Part shown: piece by piece, positions 27,017 to 36,541 of the stretch
Numbering within the stretch: position 1 is the stretch's first letter
Layout: every line of letters begins with the position of its first letter
The notes under the pieces: generated by a model
Told to the model about the DNA's origin: nothing
The model's input: the letters and a program-made list of their open reading frames with translations, nothing else
The model's database searches: none
Position numbers and translations under genes: made by a program
Origin: Anoplolepis gracilipes
Lineage: Eukaryota > Arthropoda > Insecta > Hymenoptera > Formicidae
Direction: 5' to 3'
Assembly (NCBI RefSeq): GCF_047496725.1
Contig: NC_132979.1
Coordinates: forward strand, 7,518,501 to 7,582,500
Length of the DNA: 64,000 bases

Positions 27017-27024
<8 letters not shown>

Positions 27025-28958
27025 TATAGTGCATGCACCCGCGCTTCCGGGAGGGGTCGGGGGGAGGGGGGATGTTTCGCTCCACAATTTTCTAACGACC
27101 GCCTGCATCTCCACTAACGCTATTTAGTCGGCGCGAAAGACACGTGAACGCGACGCGATTTCCCGGTCGGTTCCTCTCTCTCTCTCTCTCTCTCGTTTTT
27201 TTTAAAGAGGCAATTTGCTCCCGACGGCGGAGCTCTAACTTATGTCACCGAGTTGCGTTTAAGCGCGTGACCTGGAACGGTAATGCGAGAGCCGGGAGGA
27301 AATCTCGAACACTTTTTACCAGCCGCGCACGAAAGCGATAATATTCGGCGGGGACGCTGTTAATATTTTTCTCTAGCTGAGAGTATATTTATACTCTCTC
27401 TCGCGGCGCCGAGTCTGTCTCGGGAGGAGAGGACGGGGGGGGGGGGGAGGACAATCGTCGCTATCGTTATCACGACTCGGCGGCGCGCTCGGTGGACCGC
27501 CCTGATAAAGGTGTTCCCGGTGTTGCACGTACGCACTGTATTTAAGGGTCGGCGATGCCTGTTCCAGATATCTTGATTTACGACATCACGAGGTGAGAAA
27601 CCAGAAGGAATGCGCGATCAATTATTGTAACTGGCATTCTCTTACGTAACTTTATCGTTTCAATCCTCTTTTACAGAATAGATTTTTTTTTTTTTTTTTA
27701 AATACGTGTCATACTCTGTTACGTTATATCTATAAATGTTTAAAATAATTCGAGAGATATAATGTTACATATTATTTTAATTGACATAAATTATTTAATA
27801 TTATTTTAATCGTTAAATGTTATTATCCACTTTAATTGACAATCACAACGTATCATAAATATTTTATTCTTAATTATTGGACACTAATGGTAGAAATTAC
27901 GCTTGCTTACGTAATAATTTAGCGAGAAAATTCTTCTCTTTCTTCTTCCACTTTCGCCCGTCATAATCCAAATATTACACGACATGTGCGTCACAGTTTC
28001 CGTTTTTCCGCGCGATAGGAATTACACGGTAAATTATTCTGCGTCGCGTATCTTTTCCCCACCCCCTTTTTTTTTTTTTTTTTTTTGCCTTTCTCTCGAG
28101 TCGCCGTCATCGTTACTCAACACCCGACCGCATTCGCAGATCTGAGAAATAATCAGAAGGCGCGGCGAAGCACGTTTTTCACCGGAATACACAACGAAAT
28201 CCCGCTGCTCGACAAAAGAATTGCTGTCCTCTCCTTTTTTTTTTTTTTTTTTTTTTTTCTTCTTTGAAAAATATAAACTAAAGTCGCTGAAGGCGATATT
28301 ATTAATCGCAGCGCAAGATCGCACCAATGTAGGAAATATCCGAGAGAGATGTGGACCGTACGTTTTTTTTTCCCCCTAATACCGTCGACGTATACGTATG
28401 TATATTGTAATTGAATTTCAAATCTGCTCTACATACAAGCGTAATGTAAATTCCGCTATCGTCGGCGTGCTATCGATCAGGAAACGACTGTATAAATTTG
28501 CGAGATGCATTACTTCTTTATGTCAACAAGAGAATCTTTCGCTAATATTATATTTCTAATATTGAGACGAAATATCTCGGAAGCAGAAAAATATCTTCAA
28601 TATTAATTATCCAATATATATCATGTATCTTGCATTATTAACGTCAGCTAACTTTACAATTGGAATCGGGAATTTTGTAGGATTAATTGAAAACGCGACG
28701 ACTCTTTTCTTTTTTCTTTTTTTTTTTTATAAAACAAACGTGTTTATTTTCATGGTTCTTTGCTGAAATGGAAAGTTGCAATTAATTTAATACGTATTTA
28801 ACAGACTGTGAATATATAATGCGTGTGATTCCGATGAGCGTATTTACAACAATATAGTATTAATTAGAATTATACACTCCTAAACGCGCGATTATAATTG
28901 AGACGTATCCACGACCAGTAACGTACGCAGCGCTGGTCTTTGGGATGTGTGTATATAT

Positions 28959-28960
<2 letters not shown>

Positions 28961-28996
<36 letters not shown>
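28961..28996. repeat. (GT)n microsatellite
   Basis: About 17 GT units followed by GCGTGCGTG. Confidence 0.95.
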
Positions 28997-28999
<3 letters not shown>

Positions 29000-29603
29000 C
29001 GTGTGTACGTGTGTGCTCGGAAATGTGCAAGAGTATTTACAAAATTAGATACAATATTTACAGAGAGTTCACTTACGGACTAATAAGCGTTACGCGACCG
29101 TTACTTTATCAAGACAGTCGTGAATCTTTAGGAACAAACTTTCACGAGGCGTCTCTCTGCCTGTTTTCTTTCTGTCATTTAGCACTTGACGATTCGCTGT
29201 CAACCTCCCCCATCACGGATTATTGACGAACAAACGACAGGAATGGCATAAGGATGAAGCCTCGAGGCGGTTCCAAAGAAGTGTCAGTGTGCGCGAGGAA
29301 CTTTATCATAAAATTTTGAGTTCTATATATATATATATATATTTATATACGAGAGAAAATATATTTTCGTACACGTGCGCTATCTTCATTTTATAATCGT
29401 TGAAAATTATTACTTGACAAATGTCTCACATGCGTTTCACCGTTCGAAATCTACCATGTAAGCCATGATTTCTTCAATATTTCGATGCCCGTTTAAAAAT
29501 GGAAAATCAAATGAATAAAGAGCGAAAATACAATATATTTGTATATATTGTGCGCGTATACATTGCTTCGCTTCTCTCGCGTGTAATGTTATTCGAGCAT
29601 CGA

Positions 29604-29630
29604 CAAAAAAAAAAAAAAAAAAAAAAAAAA
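29604..29630. repeat. Poly-A tract
   Basis: About 26 A in the downstream flank of the Toll gene. On the gene strand it is poly-T. Confidence 0.93.
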
Positions 29631-30364
29631 GATATAAATATTTGCAATTAAGTTGTCAAACGCATATAATACGGTTATATCGCTAATAAAGTAACATAAA
29701 GTATCACGTGTAGGATATAAAATAAATGCGCCCCGTCTCTCCAAGCGTATTTGAAATAAATATTTATATCAAGAGAACATTTTTTTTTTTTTTAACCTTT
29801 TACCCTTTGTAATAACGTTCTGATATTGTTGTTGCAATTGTTTTCCGTATGCTGTTCAATGATATGAAAAAGATGCTTTAGGAACAAAAAAGAAAATAAT
29901 TAATATTCGCTAAATGATTGCGAATGAGCTGCCGACTATTTTCACTTATTATCATTATCATCGTTATTCACACAGATGTATACGTAATTCATCGTATTTG
30001 TGCAAGCCACAATAAAAATCCTATTGGTGAATTTACCGAGAGTTATGCCAATTAATGCAAATCGAAAACAGCACGATTCTAAACGGGAGAACTCGCTTGC
30101 GAAAGGGATCGCGAATAGCAAAATGACTTTAAATTAGAAATCCATTGGATCGCGATGAAACAAAATTTGCTCGATTGCGACCCACTTTCGGGCCTCGTCG
30201 ACGATTTATCATGATTTGGCGAAATAAATTAATCAAAGAAGAGACGCGCGAAGGTGATTCGCACGCGGAAAGTATCAGAGAAGGAGATAGATGTACGTAT
30301 GTACAAAAGTAAATTAATAGTCGCGCCTTAATTATACTCGCGCGACTATAAGTCTTGCTCGTTA

Positions 30365-30370
30365 TTTATA
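30365..30370 (-). terminator. Weak candidate poly(A) signal TATAAA for the Toll gene
   Basis: Downstream of the stop at 31032 there is no minus-strand AATAAA until 28748-28743. The nearest variant signal seen is TATAAA at 30370-30365, which would give a 3' UTR of about 0.65 kb. Use of the AATAAA would give about 2.3 kb. Neither can be chosen from sequence alone. Confidence 0.15.
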
Positions 30371-31031
30371 AGTCAAAAAGAAAAGAAAAAAAAAATACGA
30401 AAAGGTAGAACCTAGATTCTCGCCATTATTTACAAGAGAAGAAAGCAAACCGCGTCGTCAAAACTCACGAGTTCTGCGAGCAAGTTTGAAACGTGGTAAG
30501 TATTTGGTCGTGACTTGGAAGAACGTTTGCGCAACGATATGAAAAAGTAGATACCGCGAGAATGGAATGAAGAGCGACCATCGTCTGTCCTGCCTCGGCT
30601 TTCGAAAAGGAAAGGTCAAGCCTATTCGTTAACTCTATTCGTCGTTACATTGATAATAAGCGCAAGGCATCGAATCGATTTCGTTTACGTATATATTACT
30701 AGACGCGCGCGTATCGCGCGTTTGCATCAGCTGTTTGATCCCGGATCAATGCTGTCGTCAACGGCGACGTCGACCGATTAAATCGGAAATACGCTGTACA
30801 AGTTCGGTCGCGTCGTGAAACATTTCTTTCTTTCTTTCTTTCTTTCTTTCGTTTTTTTACATCCCGAGCTGCTCGCGAGAAAACGAGAGAACAACCGGTT
30901 GCGACACGGCCGGGCGATCGCACCTCAGCGGCTACCGGAAACGAGACGACCGGAAGAGTGGAAGATAGAGGGGGAGAGAGAGAGCCGGTCTATCTCCTGC
31001 CGGATCGGAGCACGATCGCCGCCCTTCTGCG

Positions 31032-34000
31032 CTAGACGAAGTAAGTACGCGGATTGCCTGGATGCGCCGGGGCCAGGGCCTCCCCGGGTGGCGCGGTAGG
31101 TACCACTGGCGGTTCCGGTATCGTGCTGTAGAGATGGCTGCTTCTGGAGAAGAGACTGGCCGGCCGGCCGTTACCGGCGTGCAGTGTGCTGTAGCCATGC
31201 TGATGATGCGGATGATGATGCTGATGGTGCTGATGCTCGGCGCCGCTGTCCTCGTCCTCGGTACGGCTGGACGCTGAGCTGACGTAGGTGGACTGCGTGG
31301 GCGTCGGCGTGGGAGCGTGATGCACCGGCGCGACCAGGACGCCATTGGGCTTGGTCCACACGTCCACGGCGACGGACGGCGCCGCGGTGTATCGCGTCAG
31401 CGTGCGGTTGCGGTCGTTGACCTTCTTGCTGTCGCGCTGCCGCTTGTCAACCGAGTCCGGCATGGCGAATCTGAGCTTTTCCCAGAACCTCTTCTCGCCC
31501 CAGACCACCACCGTGCACGTTTGCAGCAGCAGTTGCAGCTCCGGATCCCGGGTAGGTGTTTCAGTGGCCAGCAAGAGAAGCACCCGGCGTTTCCGTGATG
31601 TCGGCCTGATGTTATCCAGCACGGTTCTTAGAGCGGCGCGGAACTCCACGTGCTGCCACTCGTTGGCGAGAAACACCGGCGAGAAGATGATGACGATGCG
31701 CCTGGCGGCGGCCGCGGCCGGCGGCAGCGCTTCTTGCGGCCTGGCTGGCGGCAGGTCACGCCAGTGTAAACAGAGCGCCAGGCCAGCCTGCTCCAACTCG
31801 GCTGCGAGGAATCTGGAAACGAAGTCCTCGTCACGCTCGCTGTAGACGATGTAGCCGTCGTACAATCGGTCCCTCTCCTCGTCGGGCGGTGCCGCCATCT
31901 TGCCGAGCCGCAGACCGTAACGCGCGTGGGCCCAGAGTCGTACGTCCTGACGAAAGACGAAGGCCAGGGCGACGAAGAGGCAAATGGCGATCACGGCTAC
32001 TAGCGCGCCGGCGAGCAGCGGCACAAAGTTGTTGCCTAGCAGCGGAATCTCCTGGATACCGCGACTCACCGCCTCCGTGGATGGATCGCCGCATCGCAGC
32101 ATGGCCTGGGCGAGAGTCTCGACGCCGTCGCGGCAGTACATCTTCTCCGGATCGCCGCGGTGCTCCGCGAGCCAGGCGCGTAATCGGGCGGCGTTTCCAC
32201 ACTCGCAGCTCCAGGCGTTACCTTCGAGCGCGATCCTGGTGCCGCCGCCGACGCTCGGCAGGGCCTCCCACGGTCGGAAATCGACGATACGATTGCTGTC
32301 GAGTCGCAACGTCTTGAGATTGTGCATCTTCTTGAAGGTCGTATTGCCCACGGTAGCGATGGCATTATGATCCAAATACAATTCTGACATATGATCGAGC
32401 TGATCGAACTCGAAACCTCGGAGTTCTCGTAACGCGTTGTCCTCGAGATGGAGGACGCGCAGCGCCTCGACGCCGTTGAATGTACGATTGTGTATGGCCG
32501 CGATGCCGCTGTTGTTGAGATACAGTACCTCCAGGCGACGTTTGCCGATGAAAACGTGGCTGCCGAGATCGCCGAGCTCGTTACCATCCAGGTAGATCTC
32601 CGTCGCGTCCATAGGCAATCGCTCGGGTACGTGCTTGTATCCAGCATTGGAGCAATCGACGACGTTGCTGGACCAGCTGTGATCGTGATAGCACGAACAA
32701 TTGTCCGGACAGGTCATCTCGCAGTCGCACGCATCAAAGTCACAGCAGTGGCAGAGGGCGAAGCAGTGCGCGTCGTATCGACAGAGAAAGTCTTTGGGCT
32801 TGAGGGACAGCAGCGGACGTCGTGGCGTAGCGCGTACGTGCACCATGTTACACGTGACGGCGTCGAGGTCCATGACGCGCGGATGCTGACGAGGCCGAGC
32901 CATCTCGTTGATCCGCGGCAACCATTCCATGCTACAGTCGCAGAGGATGGGATTGTTGCCGATGTAAAACGCGGGCAGCTCCCGGTCGTCCGGTACCGTT
33001 TGCAGAGTCAAGGCGCCAATCTCCAGATTTCGAATTTCGTTGCCGTAGAGCACTACCTTGTCGAGATTCGGTTTTTGCTGAAACGTACCAGCCGCGACGC
33101 TTTGTATTCTATTGTCGTTCAGGAACAGCGTTTCCACGCTATCCGGCAGGTTGGACTCTGTGATGGTGGTGATTAGATTGTAACTGGCGTCCAGCATTTT
33201 TATTCGCAACGTGTTGCGCAGCATGTAGAAATCGCCTAGCTCGCTTATCTGATTGGCATGAATGTCTAGCCACTCTATGCTAATCGGTAGATGACTGTAG
33301 TCGAACCACAACAATTTATTATCGGACACGTTTAACCAGACAAGAGTCGACAGACTCGTGAAGGCGCCGCGGATCTCCGTCAATTTGTTCCCGTCCAGTC
33401 TTATTGCGCGCAACACTGAATTAGCGGAGAAGGCGCTCTGTTCCACGTGACGAATGATATTGTTCGCCAGATTGAGTACCTGCAACGCTGGCAAAGACGC
33501 GAACGCTTCGCGTGACACATTCTCCAGCTTATTGTCTACCAGTCGCAATCCGTAAAGCTCGTTCAAGCCAGCGAATGAGTCGTTGTCGATCCTCGATATA
33601 TAATTGTTGCCAAGATCGAGAGTCTTGAGCGATCTCAGCACTCGGACGGCGTAGGGAACCTCCGCCAAAGCGTTCCCGCTTAGAGAAAGATCCTGTAGAT
33701 CCGTGAGATTGGTGAACACATGTCTGTGCAGGCCGCGCAGCCTGTTGCTATCGAGGAAGAGCTGCTGGAGAGCGTCGAGGCCGACCGTGTGCGCCGGTTC
33801 AAATCTGATAATCTTGTTGTGAGACAACGTAAGAGTGTGCAAGTTGACGAGAGAGGCGAAGCAGCCGTCGAGCAGCGTGTCGATATTGTTATGCTCGAGC
33901 TTCAGGATCTGCAGATTAGACAGATGCTTGAAGACGTACGCGTCGATCCTCGTGAGGGCGTTGAACGACAGATCGAGATTAACGAGCTTAATCAGCCGCG

Positions 34001-35012
34001 AGAAAGTTCCCCGCTTCACCCAGTGACTGGTCAGCTCGTTGCCGCTGAGATCCAAATCGTGGAGCTGCTCGAGACTGTCGAGCAGCTCGGGCGCCAATAC
34101 CGTGAGGGAGTTGTTGCTGAGTATCAGCTCTCTCAGTTGCTTGGTCTGAGAGAACAATTCGGGTGGCAGTGCGACGAGTCGATTGCTGGACATGTTGAGG
34201 ACACGCAGGGATTCGAGACCGGCCAGAGCGTGGTCGCCCACAGCGGCGATCGCATTCTCCTGCACCTTCAGCACGCTCAGTCTACGCAGGCTGCTGAGCG
34301 CGCCGTCGAGCAAGGCACTGAAGTCGTTATTACTGATGTCGAGGATCTCGAGATTAGACGCGCAGGATTCGACCCGATCGGAGAAGTTCAGGGACCGGAT
34401 GTCCTGTAACTTGTTGCGCGTCAGATTGAGCCACGCGAGACTCTGCTGTATCGGGCAGAACAGCTCCGACGGCAGCGTCCACATATTGTTGTCGGCAAGA
34501 TCGAGACGCCGCAGGCCTGTCAGGCCGTGCAACGCGTCGCGATCTAGATCCAGAGTCATGGTCGACAGTAGATCGCCGTTTCGCGTTCGCAGCGATAAAA
34601 CGTGAAGATTGTGCACCGAGGCGAACGCGCCGCCCGGCAGATACCGGATCTTGCAGGAGTCGACGCGCAGCTTGGCGAGTCGCGGCAACGGCGGCAGGAA
34701 ATCGCCACCGTCGACAAACTGGCCCTCGTAGAAGGTCTCGTCGCTGCATTCCAATCCCAGAGACGTCACCGTGTCTGCCTGTATCGCCGACAGATTACCG
34801 ATCAGACCAGGCACGTCCGCGATTGTTCTCACGCGGCAGACCAGCTCCTGCTCCCCATCTTCGCCATCGTCCTTTCTCCATTCGCAGCCACTCGGTGCCT
34901 CGAGACTCGTAATGCTGCGCCCGTGCACCGTACACAGAAGCGTGCACAGGACCACCACCACGACGACGACGACGACGACGATCGTCGACGTTGGGGCGCG
35001 ACGGCTATCCAT
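31032..35012 (-). CDS. 18w: Toll receptor of the 18-wheeler/Toll-7 clade, single exon
   Basis: Single-pass receptor that in insects binds Spätzle-family ligands at the cell surface and acts in epithelial patterning, nervous system and immunity. Residues are numbered from the ATG at 35012 (1326 aa, stop TAG at 31034-31032). Seen: signal peptide 1-31 with a ten-valine core; about 23 LRRs from 112 to 685; LRR C-terminal cap 686-746; a cysteine-rich block 744-787 (HCFALCHCCDFDACDCEMTC) typical of multiple-cysteine-cluster Tolls; five further LRRs 799-929; second cap 932-974; transmembrane helix 996-1020; TIR 1049-1187; tail 1188-1326. Many NxS/T sites lie in the ectodomain. The stretch RQHPRVMD before the cysteine block and a TIR starting LYD match what I recall of Toll-7/18w rather than Toll-6 or Tollo. 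Length and lack of introns fit the family. Start choice: the frame extends to a GTG at 35105, but TGA at 35108-35106 is in frame, so 35012 is the first ATG (context GGG ATG G). Whether to name it 18w, Toll-7 or Toll-10 needs a tree. The coding assignment is near certain. Confidence 0.93.
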   Translation of the reverse strand: MDSRRAPTSTIVVVVVVVVVVLCTLLCTVHGRSITSLEAPSGCEWRKDDGEDGEQELVCRVRTIADVPGLIGNLSAIQADTVTSLGLECSDETFYEGQFVDGGDFLPPLPRLAKLRVDSCKIRYLPGGAFASVHNLHVLSLRTRNGDLLSTMTLDLDRDALHGLTGLRRLDLADNNMWTLPSELFCPIQQSLAWLNLTRNKLQDIRSLNFSDRVESCASNLEILDISNNDFSALLDGALSSLRRLSVLKVQENAIAAVGDHALAGLESLRVLNMSSNRLVALPPELFSQTKQLRELILSNNSLTVLAPELLDSLEQLHDLDLSGNELTSHWVKRGTFSRLIKLVNLDLSFNALTRIDAYVFKHLSNLQILKLEHNNIDTLLDGCFASLVNLHTLTLSHNKIIRFEPAHTVGLDALQQLFLDSNRLRGLHRHVFTNLTDLQDLSLSGNALAEVPYAVRVLRSLKTLDLGNNYISRIDNDSFAGLNELYGLRLVDNKLENVSREAFASLPALQVLNLANNIIRHVEQSAFSANSVLRAIRLDGNKLTEIRGAFTSLSTLVWLNVSDNKLLWFDYSHLPISIEWLDIHANQISELGDFYMLRNTLRIKMLDASYNLITTITESNLPDSVETLFLNDNRIQSVAAGTFQQKPNLDKVVLYGNEIRNLEIGALTLQTVPDDRELPAFYIGNNPILCDCSMEWLPRINEMARPRQHPRVMDLDAVTCNMVHVRATPRRPLLSLKPKDFLCRYDAHCFALCHCCDFDACDCEMTCPDNCSCYHDHSWSSNVVDCSNAGYKHVPERLPMDATEIYLDGNELGDLGSHVFIGKRRLEVLYLNNSGIAAIHNRTFNGVEALRVLHLEDNALRELRGFEFDQLDHMSELYLDHNAIATVGNTTFKKMHNLKTLRLDSNRIVDFRPWEALPSVGGGTRIALEGNAWSCECGNAARLRAWLAEHRGDPEKMYCRDGVETLAQAMLRCGDPSTEAVSRGIQEIPLLGNNFVPLLAGALVAVIAICLFVALAFVFRQDVRLWAHARYGLRLGKMAAPPDEERDRLYDGYIVYSERDEDFVSRFLAAELEQAGLALCLHWRDLPPARPQEALPPAAAAARRIVIIFSPVFLANEWQHVEFRAALRTVLDNIRPTSRKRRVLLLLATETPTRDPELQLLLQTCTVVVWGEKRFWEKLRFAMPDSVDKRQRDSKKVNDRNRTLTRYTAAPSVAVDVWTKPNGVLVAPVHHAPTPTPTQSTYVSSASSRTEDEDSGAEHQHHQHHHPHHQHGYSTLHAGNGRPASLFSRSSHLYSTIPEPPVVPTAPPGEALAPAHPGNPRTYFV
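31035..31451 (-). other. Cytoplasmic tail of the Toll receptor with Tyr motifs and His-rich run
   Basis: Residues 1188-1326, low complexity. Visible: a TPTPTQ stretch, acidic EDEDSGAE, a histidine-rich run (HQHHQHHHPHHQH, 1260-1272), two YxxΦ motifs, YSTL (1274-1277) and YSTI (1295-1298), and the C-terminus RTYFV. Drosophila Toll-7 has comparable YSSI/YSTL motifs and a hydrophobic C-terminal valine. That points to conserved trafficking, kinase or PDZ contacts (inference). Confidence 0.8.
31452..31868 (-). other. Divergent TIR domain of the Toll receptor
   Basis: Residues 1049-1187. Box 1 reads LYDGYIVYSERDEDFV, against the usual FDAFxSYS.KDE.FV. Box 2 reads CLHWRDLPPARPQEALPP, against the usual CLH.RDF.PG.xI. 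Box 3 reads FWEKLRFAMP, as expected. The BB-loop proline-glycine is replaced by a proline/alanine-rich stretch, and a run of five alanines replaces the usual I..S/A.E.SR segment before RRIVIIFSP. The Toll-7/18w clade is known to have a weakly canonical BB loop, so this extends a clade tendency. It may not be a loss of function. Confidence 0.88.
31953..32027 (-). other. Transmembrane helix of the Toll receptor
   Basis: Residues 996-1020 (FVPLLAGALVAVIAICLFVA and onward) are uninterrupted hydrophobic residues. They are followed by FRQDVRLWAHARYG, a charged juxtamembrane segment of the kind seen in this clade (FR..LR.W...YG). This fixes a type I topology, with LRRs outside and TIR inside. Confidence 0.92.
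34920..35012 (-). other. Signal peptide of the Toll receptor with a homopolymeric valine core
   Basis: Residues 1-31 read as a basic n-region (MDSRR), a hydrophobic core of isoleucine plus ten valines followed by LCTLLC, and a likely cleavage near VHG. The valines are coded by a nearly pure trinucleotide tract (six GTC, three GTG, one GTC) at 34950-34979. The hydrophobic core is therefore itself a microsatellite. Confidence 0.85.
34950..34979 (-). repeat. GTC/GTG trinucleotide repeat inside the Toll coding sequence
   Basis: Ten consecutive valine codons form an in-frame trinucleotide repeat in the signal peptide. Length change by whole codons would alter the hydrophobic core without a frameshift. 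Confidence 0.9.
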
Positions 35013-35045
35013 CCCGGAACGACCGGTCCGTCCCGCTGATCGCAC

Positions 35046-35062
35046 CTGTGGCCGGAAGATAG
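35046..35062 (-). promoter_or_regulatory. Possible 3' splice acceptor in the 5' leader of the Toll gene
   Basis: Minus-strand sequence CTATCTTCCGGCCACAG, with the exon starting at 35045. It has a short pyrimidine-rich stretch and CAG, 33 bases before the ATG. Toll-clade genes with one coding exon often have a 5' UTR intron (family knowledge). The pyrimidine tract is weak, so this is tentative. Confidence 0.2.
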
Positions 35063-35097
35063 TCGCGCGGGTGGCTCGAATATAGACGCTCGCACCG

Positions 35098-35109
35098 TCA
35101 CGCACTCAT
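35098..35109 (-). other. Minimal upstream ORF (Met-Ser-Ala-stop) before the Toll gene
   Basis: ATG AGT GCG TGA on the minus strand ends 85 bases before the receptor ATG. If the mRNA contains this segment, it is a very short upstream ORF. If an intron ends at 35046 (see the acceptor candidate), it is absent from the mature mRNA. Confidence 0.4.
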
Positions 35110-36380
35110 AGTCACCAGCACTCGGTTGCGTTTTAACCGCCCTTCTCACACTCCCCGCACGTTGTAGCGACACGACGATCGCGAGTGGAAAAAAAAAAAA
35201 AAAGTATAAGGGAAAAAAAAGCCAACGGGACTCTTCCTCGCCGTCGGCGAGAAACACACTCTTCACACCGTCGACAACACTGACAACCACGATGATCTCG
35301 TGATCCGCTCGCGCGAATCGACCAGACACCGAACGCTCATTCCTCGACGCGATCAAGTATCCTTCTATCCAACGGTGCGATGATTATGCACGACGACCCG
35401 GGTGGCGGCGACGACGACGACGGCGGCGACGGCTACTACAATCCGGGGAGAACGACATTCCACCGCGGCGGTCGGAGTGCAACTGAGTCCGTGTCGTTCT
35501 ATCGACGATCACGGCGTACCCCGCATAACTAGCGGCATGCGGTTCCCCTCCACCGGCGCGTTAGCTCCCACCAACGTCCACGTCGTGCCCCTCCACGTTT
35601 CTCCTCACAATCGGCACCGAGACCCGAGACACAGAGACGAAGGTTGGCTGCCTCTGCCTCTGCCTCTGCCTCTGCCTCTGCCTCTGCCTCTGCCTATGCA
35701 ACAAACCAGCTGACTGACAACGCTACTTACTAGGTAAACACTAAACTAGTTCCTAGACGACCGGTACGCATTTATCAAGCGGTTTCTCTCTCCTTTTTGC
35801 TCTCTTTTTCTTTCTCATCCTTCCTTCCCTTCCCTCCCTAGAACGAGTACTTCTCTCCTCCCCAGGCGAGGATCTTTCGAACCCTCGGGCCGCGCACTGT
35901 CCTCATCCTCTGTCTAATAGGCAACGAGCATCGTCCCGGACGAACTTTTTATGGTCTAAACACACTCGGTTTTCTCCCATGAGTGATGATTCGTTATTTT
36001 TTTTTTTTTTTCCGATTCTGTGGTCCGCATCTTCGGCTCGCTTTCGCCAGAGCGTTCCCGAGAGCATTCAAGAACTGCCTCGACCGTTGTTGCATGATCA
36101 AGAAAGATTTGTTGCATCTTCGTTGCGGAAACGTGAGCGGGTTACTCGCGAGAAAGTTTCGTAACGGATGCGGATAAATTTTCCAAGTTTTTCGAGTTTA
36201 AACGCTATTTCGAGCGCTCCTGCTACGCATGCGATAACACTATGATTACACGCATTGCTCGATCGAAGATCGATAGTATCGGCAATAATAACGAACTCGT
36301 TTTATAAATTACTGACTAGTAGGCGACGAATGAGTAATGAATCGATATCAGCCAACGAGTTTCGGAATTAAAGTTTCGTA
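35110..36380. promoter_or_regulatory. 5' flank of the Toll gene, probable promoter/leader region
   Basis: GC-rich and unique except for a poly-A tract near 35189-35202, the hexamer repeat and a purine-rich (gene-strand) tract at 35786-35840 that resembles GAGA-factor-type sequence. No clear TATA box was found in the expected orientation. The transcription start cannot be placed. Confidence 0.4.
35649..35698. repeat. CTCTGC hexanucleotide tandem repeat in the Toll 5' flank
   Basis: About eight copies of TGCCTC (the last copy changed to TATGC), roughly 640 bases upstream of the receptor start. It is read as GGCAGA on the gene strand. It lies next to a GA/AGG-rich stretch at 35786-35840 and may be in the promoter or 5' UTR. 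Confidence 0.9.
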
Positions 36381-36541
36381 CACTGAAAAAAAAAAATTAG
36401 TTGTACGAATTAAATTTGCCAACAATTGTTTAGTTGCTCTAAAAAAGATATTATTAAATTAAACCTTTTTTTTGGCACTTAAAAAATTGTTGAACTAAAT
36501 AATTATTGGCATTTCGTTCGTACAATCACTTTTTGTCTATA
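36381..36541. mobile_element. Short foldback element with GTACGAA arms
   Basis: The left arm, from TTAGTTGTACGAATTAAAT through GCCAACAATTGTTTAGTTG, pairs with the right arm (CAACTAAATAATTATTGGC-like, then TTCGTTCGTACAATCACT). Length about 160 bases, AT-rich, no ORF. It begins CACTGAAAA, similar to the CACT-ended family elsewhere in the window, but the internal sequence differs. Confidence 0.55.

Larger units (their letters stand above)
24814..31031. other. Downstream flank of the Toll gene, 3' UTR not delimited
   Basis: Mixed AT-rich and GC-rich DNA with TA, GT and poly-A/T repeats. The part nearest 31031 should hold the Toll 3' UTR. A (CTTT)n run lies at 30825-30850. No second gene was recognised. 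Confidence 0.55.

Noticed and set aside
32448..33176. 242-codon plus-strand open frame opposite the Toll gene
   Set aside because: Antisense shadow of a GC-rich LRR coding region. No domain or independent evidence.
33720..34409. 229-codon plus-strand open frame opposite the Toll gene
   Set aside because: Same reason. Composition reflects complementary LRR codons.
35013..35105. 31-residue N-terminal extension of the Toll receptor
   Set aside because: It begins with GTG, is preceded directly by an in-frame TGA, and would bury the signal peptide.
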